From Botryosphaeria dothidea (taxonomy: Eukaryota > Ascomycota > Dothideomycetes > Botryosphaeriales > Botryosphaeriaceae), in the NCBI GenBank assembly GCA_011503125.2, contig WWBZ02000033.1, positions 992,001-1,056,000 on the forward strand: DNA of 64,000 nucleotides, read 5' to 3'. Each line of letters opens with the position of its first letter. Positions within the stretch are counted from its first letter, which is position 1. A program made the position numbers and the translations under genes. Below the pieces are notes generated by a model. That model saw nothing but the letters and a program-made list of their open reading frames with translations, was not told the DNA's origin and did not search any database. This document shows, in pieces, positions 47,047 through 58,676 of the stretch.

Positions 47047-48035
47047 TCATTTCTCAAGGCCTCTGGCTTTAATGAACCTGTTCATTTGATCTTTACAGAC
47101 TTTTTCGTTGTATTGCTCCCAGACCTCGTACAAGGAAACCATTTCTTGCACGCAATCTGCCACGGCCTCGATGTCAACGGTCGAGTCTGCGAGCCAATTC
47201 ATCATAAGCTGCATCCGGGCCGGCGAGCCTCCAGCATTTCCAGCTTGCTGGTTGGACAGGTTGGACATTGCAGTTTGCATGTTCGCCGCGGTGAGCATGT
47301 TGATACCCGTTTGCGTTGGGCCGAGTGTTACGGCGATGACCATGGCAGCTATTGCAATCACGTGCGGCGGGTGAAGGAGTGGTAGGTCTGTAAAGTAGTG
47401 GTCATTCAAGACATACTCAGCTTGTGAGTATTCTTCATGGGTCAACTTGAAGCTAGTTTGAAGGTCCGAGAGGCTTCGGTACGGATGGTGAATGATGAGC
47501 TGTGAGTTCATCTCTGAGATAAGACTGAATTCGCACTCGCCGAGCTTCGACGTATCGGGAAGGATGATATCTGTGAAGTTAGCTGCTGTGCATCTCTGTG
47601 CGAAGATATTGATTCACCTTGCCATGCTTGACGGGCTTCGCCAAGGATCATGCGGATATGCTGAGGACTCTCCTCCATCTTGCAGGCAAGGTAGAGTGCA
47701 GTAACAATGACGAGATTCGGATTGGTTCTTCGTATCTCAATCTTGGTATAGACGCGGCGAATGTAGACCTGCGCAGTCGCTACTGCTTGCTGCGACAGCT
47801 TCAATCTCCGCACGAGTTTGTTAAGTTCTGGACAAGCGATAAGCTACGGCTCTTCGTGAGCAACATTGAACATACGACTGCAAAAGTATACATGCAGGAG
47901 GCGCCTGTCAGGAAGAGGGTATTTCTGGACCAGCTCCTTGTTTTCATCTTCAAGGCTACGGCGTATCTGGGCGAGCTCTGGTTTGGAGTAGGTCCAGAAG
48001 CGGCGCTGGGTGGAGCTCCAGTAGCTGGCAGACAT
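47047..48035 (-). CDS. SSN8: cyclin C of the Mediator kinase module
   Basis: Cyclin C pairs with Cdk8 (Ssn3) in the Mediator kinase module to regulate RNA polymerase II transcription. Exons (minus): 48035-47876, 47827-47618, 47570-47047, giving 297 aa; introns 48 and 47 nt. The N-terminus [21 protein letters not shown] is the family signature, followed by the cyclin box: [25 protein letters not shown] and [11 protein letters not shown], then [25 protein letters not shown] and a second cyclin fold with [15 protein letters not shown]. Length and order match fungal Ssn8. It is divergent from the SAL1-type carrier across 489 bp. Confidence 0.94.
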
Positions 48036-48524
48036 GACGGCGGAGAACAGGTACGTCACCAACGAATCGCATTCATGTCCAGCGGAGAGGCAGACAGAAG
48101 GCTAGGCCGGCACGGGGTGGGCTGGGCGGGCAGTAATTGGAGAAGAAAACGGACGCACGGCCGAGAGGGGCGTGTTGGAGGATGGGAAATCAGGGAGACG
48201 GGAGCGAGATAGAAGCAGATCGGGGGATGATCAGCGCAGGGGCCTGTTGGGCCGGTTTAAGGGAGGGAGGGAGAATGGTGTTGCGGGCGGGCACTGGCGT
48301 CGCGGGCTCGGCTCTTTCGGGGCCAACCATTCGCACGCTGGCCTTTGTCAGACTCCGCTGCCATCGCTCTCCAGCAACGCCCCACTTGGAACTGCTTCCC
48401 ATGCGCTTTTCGCCGCCGCAAGCACGCCGCTCGACTCTGCTGCCCGCCCTCCAGACCGCCGGCCCTGCAAATATCGCTGCGTAGCATGGCCTCGCGACAC
48501 CCCAGATAGCCTCCCCGACCGACC
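48036..48524. other. bidirectional promoter SSN8/SAL1
   Basis: This 489-bp GC-rich region lies between two divergent genes. Overlapping frames on both strands lack domains. A pyrimidine-rich tract lies before the SAL1 ATG. No TATA box was seen. Confidence 0.5.
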
Positions 48525-50681
48525 ATGGACCTCGAATCCGCAAAAGCGCAGGATGCGCGGGTGGAGGCGCTATGGACCCAGCTCGACACCAAGAAACAGG
48601 GCCACCTCGACCTCAATGGCCTCAAGCGCGGTCTGCGCAAAATTGATCACCGTACGTCGCCCTCCAGCCGCTGCGATTCGCCCTGCCCGAGCTGACCCCG
48701 CCTAGCCCTCAAGAACGCCGACGACCTCCTTAAAGACGTCCTGAAGAGCGTCGACACGGACGGCAACGGCAAGATCTCCTACTCCGGTCAGCTACCTCCC
48801 TTTCGCGCCTCTACTACACGCTCTCGACACTGACTACGCCTGCGAAGAATTCTACACATTTGTGCAGCAGACGGAGCGAGAGCTATGGCGCCTCTTCAAG
48901 AGCATCGATCGCAACTCCGACGGGAGGCTGGATAAGGGCGAGCTGCAGGCCGCTTTTCTACGCGCCGGCCTGGTTGTGCCCAACTCGAAGTTGAACCAAT
49001 TCTTCACCGAGGTGGACAGCAACCGTGACGGCGTCATCAGCTTTGACGAATGGCGGTACGTCCGCATCAATCAGCCGTCGTTTTGCGCACGAGAGAGGGT
49101 GCTGACCCTGACCCACACAGGGACTTTCTTCTGTTCATTCCAGCCGAGACCCCTAGTCTTAAAGCTGTGCTGTCGTACTACTCGTCGACTGTGCAAATGA
49201 CCCCCGAGGGCGACGTCGCTGTCAACGACGAGCTCATAAACGGTCTAGGTACTTGGCTCCTCCACCTTTTCTTTGGCTCGCTCATCGGCATCGCAAAACC
49301 TTCCACCACCTCCATCTCCCTACCGCCGCTCGAGCGCGAGAGTGAAACTTCTGCATTGATGCCACCGGCGACGCAGCCTCCAGCGACCGTGCAGCAGCCC
49401 CTCCTCCCGCCCGAAGTAGGCCGCGCTGAAGCTTCGACCGCCGCGCCCGAACTCGCCGATACTTTTTGGCAAACGCATGTGGAGCCGGTGCTGACTGCTT
49501 GCGTCCCGAATCCAGGCTACTTTGTGGCGGGAGGCCTTGCTGGCATCGTCTCGCGCACAACCACCGCTCCCCTCGATCGTTTGAAAGTATACCTCATCGC
49601 GCAGACCGACGTCGTCGAAACCGCAGCGCAGGCGGCAAAGTCGGGAGCTCCCGCGTCGGCAATCAAGCACGGTTTTATGACACTTGTGAACGCCACAAAA
49701 GAGCTATGGGCTGCAGGTGGAATGCGCAGTCTTTATGCAGGTACGGTATCCAGGCTAGCCCGTGTACGGATCATGGACTGATTTTTGGATAGGAAACGGC
49801 TTGAACGTCGTAAAGGTTATGCCGGAGTCAGCGGTAAAATTTGGCGCATTCGAGGTAGGAAACGCGAAGGAATATACCTTTGCCGATTCTGACAGAAAAG
49901 TAGGCATCGAAGCGCATGTTTGCCAGGATCGAAGGCCACGGTAATCCCAGGGACATTCATACCTGGTCAAAATTCATGGCCGGAGGATTTGGAGGAATGG
50001 TTTCCCAGTGAGTACTAGCTATTGGTCCTGCTAGCTCGGGAACGCTACTATTGATACATCACTAGGGCTGTTGTATACCCACTGGATACATTGAAATTGT
50101 GAGCCCATGAATCTCCGAAAAATTTTAGTGGTGCGGAATTGAGATTGACGTCATTGCGTAGCCGCATGCAATGCGAAACCGTCTCCGGAGGTCTTCACGG
50201 CAACAAACTAATTATAGCTACTGCTAAGAAGATGTGGTACAAAGACGGCCTTCGTTCCTTTTACCGTGGTCTATCAATGGGTCTGTTTGGAATTTTCCCT
50301 TACGCAGCCGTCGATTTGGGGACATTCGAGTACCTCAAGCGTGCGGTTACGCGGCGCAACGCCAAGAAGCGCCATTGCCATGAGGAGCAGGCAGAGCCCG
50401 GCAGCTTCATGACCGCATTCATTGGTGGATTCAGCGGTGCATTCGGCGCCAGTCTGGTCTATCCAATGAACTTGCTTCGTACGAGGTTGCAGAGTCAGGG
50501 GACAGTATTGCACCCGCGGACGTACACTGGCATCATGGACGTCACACGCCAGACCATCCAGGGCGAGGGCATGCGCGGACTCTTCAAAGGCCTCACTCCT
50601 AACCTCCTCAAGGTCGTTCCAGCTGTTTCCATTACCTACGTGGTGTACGAAAACTCGAAGAAAGCCTTGGACCTCCACTGA
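48525..50681 (+). CDS. SAL1: Ca2+-dependent mitochondrial ATP-Mg/phosphate-type carrier
   Basis: Exons: 48525-48651, 48706-48786, 48848-49055, 49121-49740, 49793-49854, 49904-50007, 50066-50098 (33 nt), 50162-50681, giving 584 aa. The N-terminal half has four EF-hand units; three keep full loops (DTDGNGKISYSE, DRNSDGRLDKGE, DSNRDGVISFDE) and the first is degenerate. A linker with a hydrophobic patch (WLLHLFFGSLIGIA) follows, then three mitochondrial carrier repeats with PLDRLK, PLDTLKF and PMNLLRTR signatures. By family, it exchanges ATP-Mg for phosphate across the inner membrane under cytosolic Ca2+ control. The third signature has Asn in place of Asp, as is common in this subfamily. It is divergent from SSN8. 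Confidence 0.92.
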
Positions 50682-51702
50682 GAACTCGACAACGGACCTC
50701 AGAGATGACTACCCACGCGGCCGCCAGGCTGCCAAATCATCAAGGCCATTGACACTCGAGTCCAAGATGTATACCATAACAACCTCGACAATCCGAGAAG
50801 AATGTCCGGTGTGCCGCTTCCGGACCCCTGAACGCGAAGTTCCTTTTCTCCTAACAGAGATACCCCGGCGGCTGCAGGTCGCCACATTAGTCGCTTACTG
50901 CGAAGAAACCCCCCAAAAAACAAAAAGACCTCGTTTGTATTTCTAGTAGGGATGGTAGAAGGGTGGCAGGACAGGAGTAGTGGTGACAGATCCGAGGCGG
51001 TGGAAACGGTCTTTACTGGCGCTCTGCGTTTTCATTTCAGACCGCCCGACAAATTTTTGCTTCCTCTATTTTGGAGCGCGGCGTTTTCGGCGTGAAGGGC
51101 TGCGGGGCCGCACGTCTGGCATTTAGAGACGATACACACGGGATCTTATTTTCATTTGTCTTGCGTCGTCATGGAAGCGGGGTAGGCTTTCTTATCCCGC
51201 AACGAGGAGGGGTGGGGTTCTCGGCGGTATGGACACAGGGAAGAAGAGTATGGGAGCTGTTAGAAAGTGAGCCTCCGCATGCTCTACAATCATAGAGAAA
51301 GGCAGGGGCACGGCTGTTCCTCGATACTAAGAAGATAGAAAAGTAGAAGAGAAAAAACATTTGAAGTGCAAGTTCAAATGGCAACGCATTGATTGATTGA
51401 TCCCCGGGCAAAAAGCCTGCTGGTTCTGACTCAAACAAAATGTCAATTCCTCCCAATTGTGATTCCTGCCCTCCGTATAAACGCCATTCTCCATGCCCGG
51501 ATTGATAAAAGGAAAGAAAATGATAACGCCAGTAGTGCTTTAGGTATCAGCCGCACTTTGGACGCGCAGCGGGCGCCACTGTACATTCATCACAGCACAT
51601 CCCTGCACCCGCCGTCGTCTAGATCTCTCTACGGTCTTCCCCCTACTTCCGCAGAACCCAACCGTTTTTATATGCATCTCACAACAGGAAAAAATGAAGG
51701 GA
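50682..51702. other. convergent intergenic region SAL1/SYN8
   Basis: This is 1 kb of 3' flanks. Frames at 51071-51295 and 51393-51713 (plus) show no domain. A run of pyrimidines and AT-rich sequence is present, with no recognized RNA gene or repeat. Confidence 0.45.
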
Positions 51703-52640
51703 TTATTTGGTGATGACGATTAACAACACCAAGATTACAATCAGCACGACAATGATTGTCATGCTCCAATTCTCGCGGGCGCGGCGGCCGACCTTAGCGA
51801 GGCGCTTGCCCGCGCGGTCGAGCTGCGACTGGTGGCGGTCGACGCTCTCGTCGACCTCGTCGAGCAGCATGACGTGGCTATCGAGCTCGTCGCCAATCTG
51901 GATCGACAGGTCGCGCTGGCGGCCGATGCTCTCGCCCAGGCGGTCCAGCTGCTCGTCCTGCTGCTCGATCACCTGCCGGTGGTAGGCGTGGATCTGCTGG
52001 TTCGACAGGTTGCTCTGGTCCTGCAGCGCCTCCTCCTCGTCCGGATCGTCGCGGTAGGGGAAGAGCGCCGCGCGCGCCGCGGCGTCCTCGTCGCCGTCCG
52101 AGGCGTCGGTGAAGCGGACGGCTTTTTTCTGCCGCTGTGGCTGCGTCGTGCTCGCCGCGGCGAAGTCGGAGGAGAGCGAGGGGTCGTTGGGCGAGGAGAG
52201 CGTCTCGGCGCCTGAGGCGTTGCCGCCGGTGGTGCTGAATTGTGCGGAGAGGTCGTCATGTTGGGCGCGCAGGCGCGAGACTTGGTCTTGGAGCGATCTG
52301 CGGGCGGCTGGGGGTCAGCAGGTGCTGGCAGGCGGCCATGGTGGTGGCTTGCTTGGAACGTAGGGAGATTGTATCAGGAGGGAGGGAGCATGAGGAGGGC
52401 GGTGCCGTGGTGCTGGGATGGGGGAAGATGGTGTGCGTGGGAGACAGACTCGTCCGGGTTCTGGGAAAGCTGGGCGTCCAAGGCGGAGAGGCCGGAGGAG
52501 AGCGACTCGAGCGAGCGCGAGATCTGGCCGTCCTGGGTGTTCGGAGAGAGGTTCAGAGACACGGCGCGCTGGCGCTCGAGAAGCGACAGCTTGATGTGGT
52601 CTGCAAGGAGGAACAGCTGGGCTGGGTTGGCCGTCGCCAT
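51703..52640 (-). CDS. SYN8: Qc-SNARE, Syn8/syntaxin-8 type
   Basis: This is an endosomal SNARE for membrane fusion. Exons (minus): 52640-52450 and 52297-51703, giving 261 aa. The N-terminal helical region (ANPAQLFLLADHIKLSLLERQ) is followed by a variable linker. The SNARE motif then runs VIEQQDEQLDRLGESIGRQ...IGDELDSHVMLLDEVDESVD with the central Gln layer. The protein ends in a C-terminal anchor (MTIIVVLIVILVLLIVITK) and no lumenal tail. The order matches Syn8/Tlg1-type Qc-SNAREs; Syn8 is preferred from the N-terminal helices. The intron is 152 nt with an unusual donor (GTCTGT), selected because only it keeps the reading frame into SLQDQVSRL; that junction is less certain. Confidence 0.83.
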
Positions 52641-53097
52641 TGTGGCTGCTGCTGGAGGGCCAGGCGTTTCCGGGGCGTGAGAGAAGTCGAGGGGTTTGGA
52701 GCTCGGACGGAGAAGCGCGATAAAGAGAGCGATGGGCGTGGTTGCGGGCGGTTGGAATGTGTAGGCAGACAGTGGTATTGGCGGCTCCCAGGACAGGGCT
52801 CGGCCGCTTAGGCTCGTTGCGCGGCGGCGGGCGTAAGCGTCGGAGGTGCGGGCAAGGGCGGACGGCGCTGAATCCGGGGCTAGCGCAGAACCCGAGACGG
52901 CGGGTGCAGCTCCTCCATGACCGCGCCTGCAGTGGTTATGTTCCAGCAAGAAACTCGACGCATTCCTCGCCCGTGCGACCCCGTCACCGCCCGGACACAT
53001 ATAATGCGAAAGCCCCGGGAGAAGCTGTCCGCGCGCAAGTGACGCTCCGTCTGCGTGCCTCCAGCATCTCTTACGCACATCACCCCGCGAGATCGTT
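52641..53097. other. bidirectional promoter SYN8/E3 ligase
   Basis: This 457-bp GC-rich region lies between divergent genes. Long frames on both strands (52374-53144 minus and 52742-53377 plus) read through it, but they are compositional shadows. No TATA element was seen. Confidence 0.5.
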
Positions 53098-54854
53098 ATG
53101 GCCGATGAGAGCCGTCGGTCCAGCGCGTCGAGCCGTGCCGACACTCCGCTTCTTCACGCAAGCACCGCTCTCGCCCCCGACTCCGACATCACTTCGAGCG
53201 ATCTCAACGCCATGGATCCTCAGCCCGAGCTGGTCGTGGGCGGTCCGCCCAGTGCTCCCTCGCCGCTCGAGCTGCGCGCCTTCGCCTCCCAGCCGCCCAA
53301 GAGCTCCTTCGCCAGGCCGATCGAATACCACCAACTTGAACTCGTCAAGCCATGCGATGCGAATTTGTGCTGCCTGATTTGCATGGAGCCTTTCGTCAAC
53401 CCGAAGCGCCTACTCTGCGAGCACATATTCTGCGAGCAGTGCCTCAACGACCACATCCGCTTCGCTATTAGACAGTCCTACGGTTACCCCGCTGCCGGCG
53501 CCCGATGCCCGACCTGCCGCCGTGAGCTGAACATGGACGCCGAACCGCTCGGAGTCGCGCGAATCGTCACAAACATGTTGGATGAACTGCTTGTCAAGTG
53601 CCCAAACAAGAATGAAGGATGCGCCTGGCAGGGCCAACGCTGCGAGGCTCAGGATCATGTCGACTTTTCCTGCGAGTATCGCCTAGTCGAATGCACCACT
53701 CGCTCTTGTCCTCATCCGGTCATGGCCAAGGATATTGAACGCGGTTGTCTTCACAATTTCGTCAATTGTGAGTTCTGCGAGGAGCGTGTTATGGAAATTG
53801 AAGTTGAGGTGAGTCAACTATAAGTCAAGGTCTTAAACATACTAACGAGACGCCACTGAAGACGCACCATTCAAAGTTCTGCCCCTTCCGCATGGACCAG
53901 TGCCATGACTGCGGTACCGAAGTCGTTCGCAAAGACATGAATGCCCATTCCAAGAACGACTGCCCTAAGGCTGTCACCGATTGCCCGGCCCAGGAGTATG
54001 GATGCGACTACAACTGTCAGAGAGACAAGATGGACGAGCATAAGCGCAGCTGCACCATCGCTAGGATGCTGCCCATGTTGCAAAGCATGAGGACACGTCA
54101 GGATGACTTGGAAGCAGAGAACAGCCACCTCCGCCGCCAGGTCTCGTGTCTCGAGCAGGGCATGAACGCTATGCAGGCTATGGTTGCTCTCCCACCGGGT
54201 ACCACAGCCTACGAGGTCCCGGGTGCCGCCGATTTCGCAGCGCCGAACCCAATGGCGGACGCGAATCAACAGGACCTCATCGCACAGCACGAGACTCTTC
54301 GCAATGAGGTCTCCCGCCTGAGCAATATGATCGCCGAAGTCGAGGCCCGTACCAGCATGCAGCTTCACAGCGAGGTGCTCCGCATCAACACCGATATGGC
54401 TCGCACCGAAGCGGCCCTCGGCGCCATGCGTAGCCAGCAGCAATGGCTCATCAATGCCCGCTTGCACGCCCTCGCTCAGATGCGTGCTAATGCTGCAGCG
54501 AACTCGTCTGGTGGATCAGCCACAAACACCACTGCTGGTGCCACTACTGCTGGCTCGTCCACCACCGCTGGCTCTAGCTCCCGCAGCAATGGACTCTCTC
54601 CGCTTATTCTCAATTCTGTAGCGTCTTCTTCTTCTTCTTCTTCTTCTTCTTCTTCTTCACGCCCGGTACGTCGCTTGAGCGATGGAGCTCGTCAAGATAC
54701 GAAGTTATGATCTTCATGTTTTATCCCCATCCCTCTTCATCTTGTTGTTCTTAATGTCTTTTTTTTTTCCTTGCAGTCGCACAACTACACTGATCCGTAT
54801 GACCCGCCAGACAGAATCTTCGTTTGGCCGTGGCGCGGCTATGAGTCAGAATAG
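53098..54854 (+). CDS. RING / TRAF-type zinc-finger E3 ubiquitin ligase
   Basis: Exons: 53098-53808, 53862-54665, 54777-54854, giving 530 aa. After a disordered N-terminus, a C3HC4 RING begins at CCLICMEPFVNPKRLLC with HIFCEQC and ends CPTCRREL, with a longer loop (SYGYPAAGAR) before the last Cys pair. TRAF-type zinc fingers follow: CPNKNEGCAW...FSCEYRLVECTTRSCPHPV and a second set after intron 1 (CPFRMDQCHDCGTEV...CPAQEYGCDYNC). A coiled coil (about LEAENSHLRRQVSCLEQG onward) and a Ser/Thr-rich tail with a 12-Ser run complete it. There is no MATH domain. The last exon adds HNYTDPYDPPDRIFVWPW, which looks conserved and supports the 111-nt intron 54666-54776. It is expected to be a cytosolic or endosomal E3; substrate unknown. 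Confidence 0.85.
54624..54659 (+). repeat. (TCT)n microsatellite encoding poly-Ser
   Basis: Twelve in-frame TCT/TCA codons encode a Ser run in the tail of the RING/TRAF protein, shortly before intron 2. Slippage would alter only the number of Ser residues. Confidence 0.85.
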
Positions 54855-55966
54855 ACGCTTGGATGTCACTTTCACAATCATCTCTGAACGCACGCCCGCT
54901 TCTTCCTTGAGGCGCCTTTCAGGTCTAGGCCCGATGAATCCAGCTCTTGAGTAGCTTGGACATGCGTGGTATGATCAGGCGACCTTCATACCAAACGTTC
55001 AGTGGATGGGAAACACTTCTTTCTCTTTTTTCCTTGCTGAATATGGCCATACCCCTTCGTCTCCATATTCACTTTGGCAACTCTTTCCTTCCTTTGACGG
55101 AGTTAGTGGTGATGGGAGGGTTACAACGAAATGTGGCACTTGGCGTACAACGGAAATATCAATATTCGTCCGGCTGGACACGGAGCGAGGTTGAGAATGG
55201 TGGGATACCAAATGCTGCGAATCCTGATAGACTTCCTAAAAAATAGCCCTCGCGGGCCCCACGATAGTTCAATAAGAATATTATCAAACATGAAGATGTC
55301 TTGTGCCAGTGATAATTCAGAGCCACAGTTGCTGCGATTTCACGAGTGTCCAGATGTATGAATTTGGTGTTGAGAGGACTACGACTACAAACGTGGCTAT
55401 GCCTGGGACGATGGACGCGCTCGGAAGTCCCTGATTATATTTACGCCGCGATGAATTCTTTGACTATTTCTCATGCAGCAATTTTCTTTCAAGGCTAACT
55501 TCATATTCAATGGTGGAACTCGGCATCCATGCATATACATTCTAAAGCTAGCGCGTATGGAATGGGTTGAATGCATCTGAGCGTAAATCAAAAAGTGGAT
55601 GTCTTTGTTTGAGAATACGCAAGGCGAACCCACACGCCACATTACCACGGTTAGAAACAACGGGCAACGATTGAAGCGCGCATGTGCATGAGCCTAGTGC
55701 ATTCGAACAAAGTAAAGGGAAAAAACTAAAACCTTCGTCCCTTCATACCAAGTCTAAACTCGATACCGTGGTATCAGTAAATAAAGAAAAAATTGGAATC
55801 AATGCCCCGCCGTCACCTCCTTAGCATCCAACATGCTTTTTAGCTTTTGTAGATCCTGTCGACATCATGCAGCCTCGAAAGGTCAAATCCTTCTTTTTCC
55901 AAACGCCTGACCATCCCTCATTCCCTCTTTTAATTTTAAGCTTATCGTGCGATATCGCCCTGCTCT
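54855..55966. other. convergent intergenic region E3/ZPR1
   Basis: This is 1.1 kb of 3' flanks of two convergent genes, AT-richer than the genes. Short frames such as 55397-55660 (minus) have no motifs. An AATAAAGAAA-like element near 55780 may belong to the ZPR1 3' end. Confidence 0.45.
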
Positions 55967-57490
55967 CTAAGCCTTCCGCTCCTCCTTCTCCTCCTCATTC
56001 TTCTCGTAACCCTCCGTCTCCATGTCCCGCAGACCCAGGTCTTCCTCCTCCTCAGCTGTGCGTTCGTAATCCTCCACCTTCATCTGCGCATCCGGCTCGG
56101 GCGCCGCAAAGCTCTGGACGTAGCTGCTAGCCAGAGGATCAGACAGGATGATGGTAAACTTCAGCCTGCTCTCGATGGCATCATCCAGCTGGGCGAAGAA
56201 GGCGTCCCACTTGGCGCGCGCCTCAACATCAATGGAGTCGTGCTTCTCGTCTTCGTCGCCGAAGATGTTGCTGCGGAGGTCGTTGCGGATGTTGGTGAGC
56301 AGGCCCTCGATGGTCGTGAAGCGGCCACCCATAGTGCCTGGCTCGACGAGCAGGCTAAGCTCCGGGCAGTTCATGGCGCACGACTCCGACTTGAGGATGT
56401 CGCGCGACAGGTCCTCCTTGCTCTGGACCGTGATGGTGATGCGGCGGCCCTGCTCGGGCACCTCTCCACCCGTCTTGACCTCATTGCTACGGTAGCCGCA
56501 GTGCTCGCAAACGGTGCTCATGAGGACAACCTGCTTGAAGTAGGGAATGTTGACCATCTTCATGTTGGTGGTGCAGGGCTTGGTGCAACCAGGACAGCTG
56601 GCGGGGAAGGAATAGACCTGGTTTTCGACAATCTCCTCGTCATCGACGTTGTTGACCATTGGCCTCTCAGGAGCCTGGGGGTACATCTGGTTGGCTTGGT
56701 ACTCGGGGCGGATGGTGGGCTCGGGAGCCTCGACGGGACCGGTAGCTTCAGCGTTCGGGGCCAAGCCGAGAGCGGTGTTCTGCTCGGGTGTTCTTGCGTA
56801 CTCGTGCTTCGAGAACTTCGCACCACTCTCTCCCACAGAGGGCTCAACCCAAGAGTTACCGGCAGGGTCATCCACGGTGATTGAGAAGGGGAACTTCTGG
56901 CCTTCGTACATTTGCTGCAGTGTGTCCATTACTCCCTGAATCTTGGTTGCAACTTCGGGCACGAGTTGTCTCCTCTCTTCCTGCTTCTGGTCGAGATCCT
57001 GTTGGACCATCCTCAGAATACCCTCCACATTGCTTAGCTGACCGCGACCCGCAGGAATCTCCAAGTCAATATCCTCGATCCTGAATATGCAAGTGTCACT
57101 CTTCACGACTTGGCGGTTGAGGTCGTTGGCGTTCTCGACCTTGAGGACGTATTTGGCGCCTCTGGGTTGAATTTCTCCGGCAGGCTGGATTTCGGAGTTC
57201 TTGAATCCACAGTGGGGACAGTCGAAGGACATAATGACGATTTCCTTGAAAAACGGAATGCGGGTAAGAAGGAGCTTGGTTACGCCCTGCTGAGATGTTA
57301 GTATTTTCTCTCAGCGCACGGAATTTTTGGAGGGGCATACATCGTCGTGGCAGTTCATGCACAAACTCTCAATTTCCTCAACAACCTTGGTGGGCTCGCC
57401 ATCTTCGGTCATGGTCGAGGCAGCCTCCTGGACCTTGCGGCCCATATCCTCGAAGAGGTCCTTTGCCAGACTCCTGCCTGGAACCGACAT
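55967..57490 (-). CDS. ZPR1: zinc-finger protein Zpr1
   Basis: Zpr1 binds eEF1A and, by recent family knowledge, acts as a folding chaperone for it; it shuttles between cytosol and nucleolus. Exons (minus): 57490-57341 and 57289-55967, giving 490 aa. Two duplicated ZPR1 modules are visible, each with a Cys4 zinc finger and a double-stranded helix domain: module 1 CMNC...CPHCGFKNSEI, and module 2 CPGCTKPC...CEHCGYRSNEV. RIPFFKEIVIMSFDC and IPYFKQVVLMSTVC are the internal repeat. The acceptor of the only intron is a NAGNAG pair (CAGCAG), so proteins of 490 or 489 aa could both be made. The acidic C-terminus is Glu-rich. Start at 57490 gives the usual short leader before the first finger. Confidence 0.94.
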
Positions 57491-57840
57491 GTTGGGCAGT
57501 GTGTGATTCGGCGGCTCGTTGAAACCCGACGTATGCGTGGCGCGCGGTGCAGAAGTTGTTGCTTGAAGAAACGTGAGAGTGGTGTAAGAGTACTGTTTGC
57601 GACAAGCAAGAAAATACTCGCAAAGCTCGGAGTCAGAGGGTGTGGGGTGGAGTGGTTGCTTAGTCGGCAGAAGCTGCTCGAAAAAAAGTAGTTGGCGGCG
57701 AATGACGAGGATTTGCCCCGCGCCCGTGGGCCGTGCGTTGCGGCGACAGGCGGGCCCTCGAGCCTCAGCCCTACGAGCGCCTGCTGGCTTGTGAGGACCT
57801 CCCCTCCAGGGGCCCCATTGAGATCTGAGGGCATCGCTGA
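57491..57840. other. intergenic between ZPR1 and Rpr2-type gene
   Basis: This 350-bp tandem spacer is the ZPR1 promoter and the 3' flank of the RNase P subunit gene. Overlapping frames without domains; nothing else seen. Confidence 0.5.
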
Positions 57841-58509
57841 TCATTCGCTGCGCATCAAATCCATCAGGTCGAGACCAAAGCCCTTGGAGGAGCCCGTGTC
57901 TTTTTTGTTATTAGCAAGCAAAGCCTGAAGACCACCCTTCCGCGTCTTCGCTCTCTTCTTGCTGCTTGCATTTGCCGCAGCTGGAGCCGGATTCGGCGGT
58001 GCCGAAACTGGCACTGCTGCATTTGTTGCAGCACTAGATTTCGCTTCTGTGGGTTGGGCAGACGCGGTCACGGTAGTCGTGGAGCTTGCCGCTGTTGAAG
58101 CCTTCGCCGGCTTTGGGGCGTTCATGCGTGCTTTGGTGGACTGTATTGGTAATCGTGTCTTGCTTGAGCAGCGCGAGCAAGAGTAGATTTTCATCTTCTT
58201 AGGAATGTTGTCCTTCGAGGCCGTTCGCTCCTCAACATTACTGCCTTTCTTCTTTGGCCCAAGGGGCAAGTCAGTTTCCTGGATGATAGTGCATGATAGT
58301 CCAGGGATCAAGATGGTCCCACAAGCGCCGCAGACGTCTTTCTTTCGTGCATCTGGAGGGGTTAGATCATTCTCAGCCACGAGGTAGCTGTACTGAGATT
58401 CCAGGAAGGATGAGGTCTCTGGGGATGCCAATGCGAGGACGTGGGCGGCTTCATCGAGGTACTTGAGCCGTGTAGAGAGCTCTCTGGTCTCTGCGGCGCT
58501 TCTTTCCAT
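57841..58509 (-). CDS. RNase P/MRP subunit, Rpr2/Snm1/Rpp21 family
   Basis: This is a single-exon gene of 222 aa. The N-terminal half is helical (LSTRLKYLDEAAHVLAL...FLESQYSYLVAENDLTPP), followed by the zinc ribbon: CGACGTILIPGLSC and, after a basic loop, YSCSRCSSKTRLP. The four Cys in two CxxC pairs define the Rpr2/Snm1/Rpp21 family, which binds the RNA of RNase P or MRP in the nucleus. A long Ala/Thr/Pro-rich linker then leads to a basic C-terminus (KKRAKTRKGGLQALLA) and a final SKGFGLDLMDLM helix that is probably a conserved contact. Which of RPR2 (RNase P) or SNM1 (MRP) it matches cannot be decided from motifs. It is divergent from DBR1 by only 167 bp. Confidence 0.82.
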   Translation of the reverse strand: MERSAAETRELSTRLKYLDEAAHVLALASPETSSFLESQYSYLVAENDLTPPDARKKDVCGACGTILIPGLSCTIIQETDLPLGPKKKGSNVEERTASKDNIPKKMKIYSCSRCSSKTRLPIQSTKARMNAPKPAKASTAASSTTTVTASAQPTEAKSSAATNAAVPVSAPPNPAPAAANASSKKRAKTRKGGLQALLANNKKDTGSSKGFGLDLMDLMRSE

Positions 58510-58676
58510 GGCGATGCGGAGCGGAGATGTTGTCTCGGAGGAGAAAGCGCTCGGGTGAAAGTTGTGCTCCGTCAAAAACCACGCCAAAGCGCGCGTGCAC
58601 GTGCTGACACCTACACCCCGCGTCTTCTTTTTCCTTGCGACACGACTCCACCACCGCTCTCTGTCCAACCGCAAAT
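58510..58676. promoter_or_regulatory. compact bidirectional promoter Rpr2-type gene/DBR1
   Basis: Only 167 bp separate the two divergent start codons, so both promoters and leaders must fit in this interval. It is GC-rich with short pyrimidine runs toward DBR1. No TATA box is visible. Assignment rests on gene orientation alone. Confidence 0.6.
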
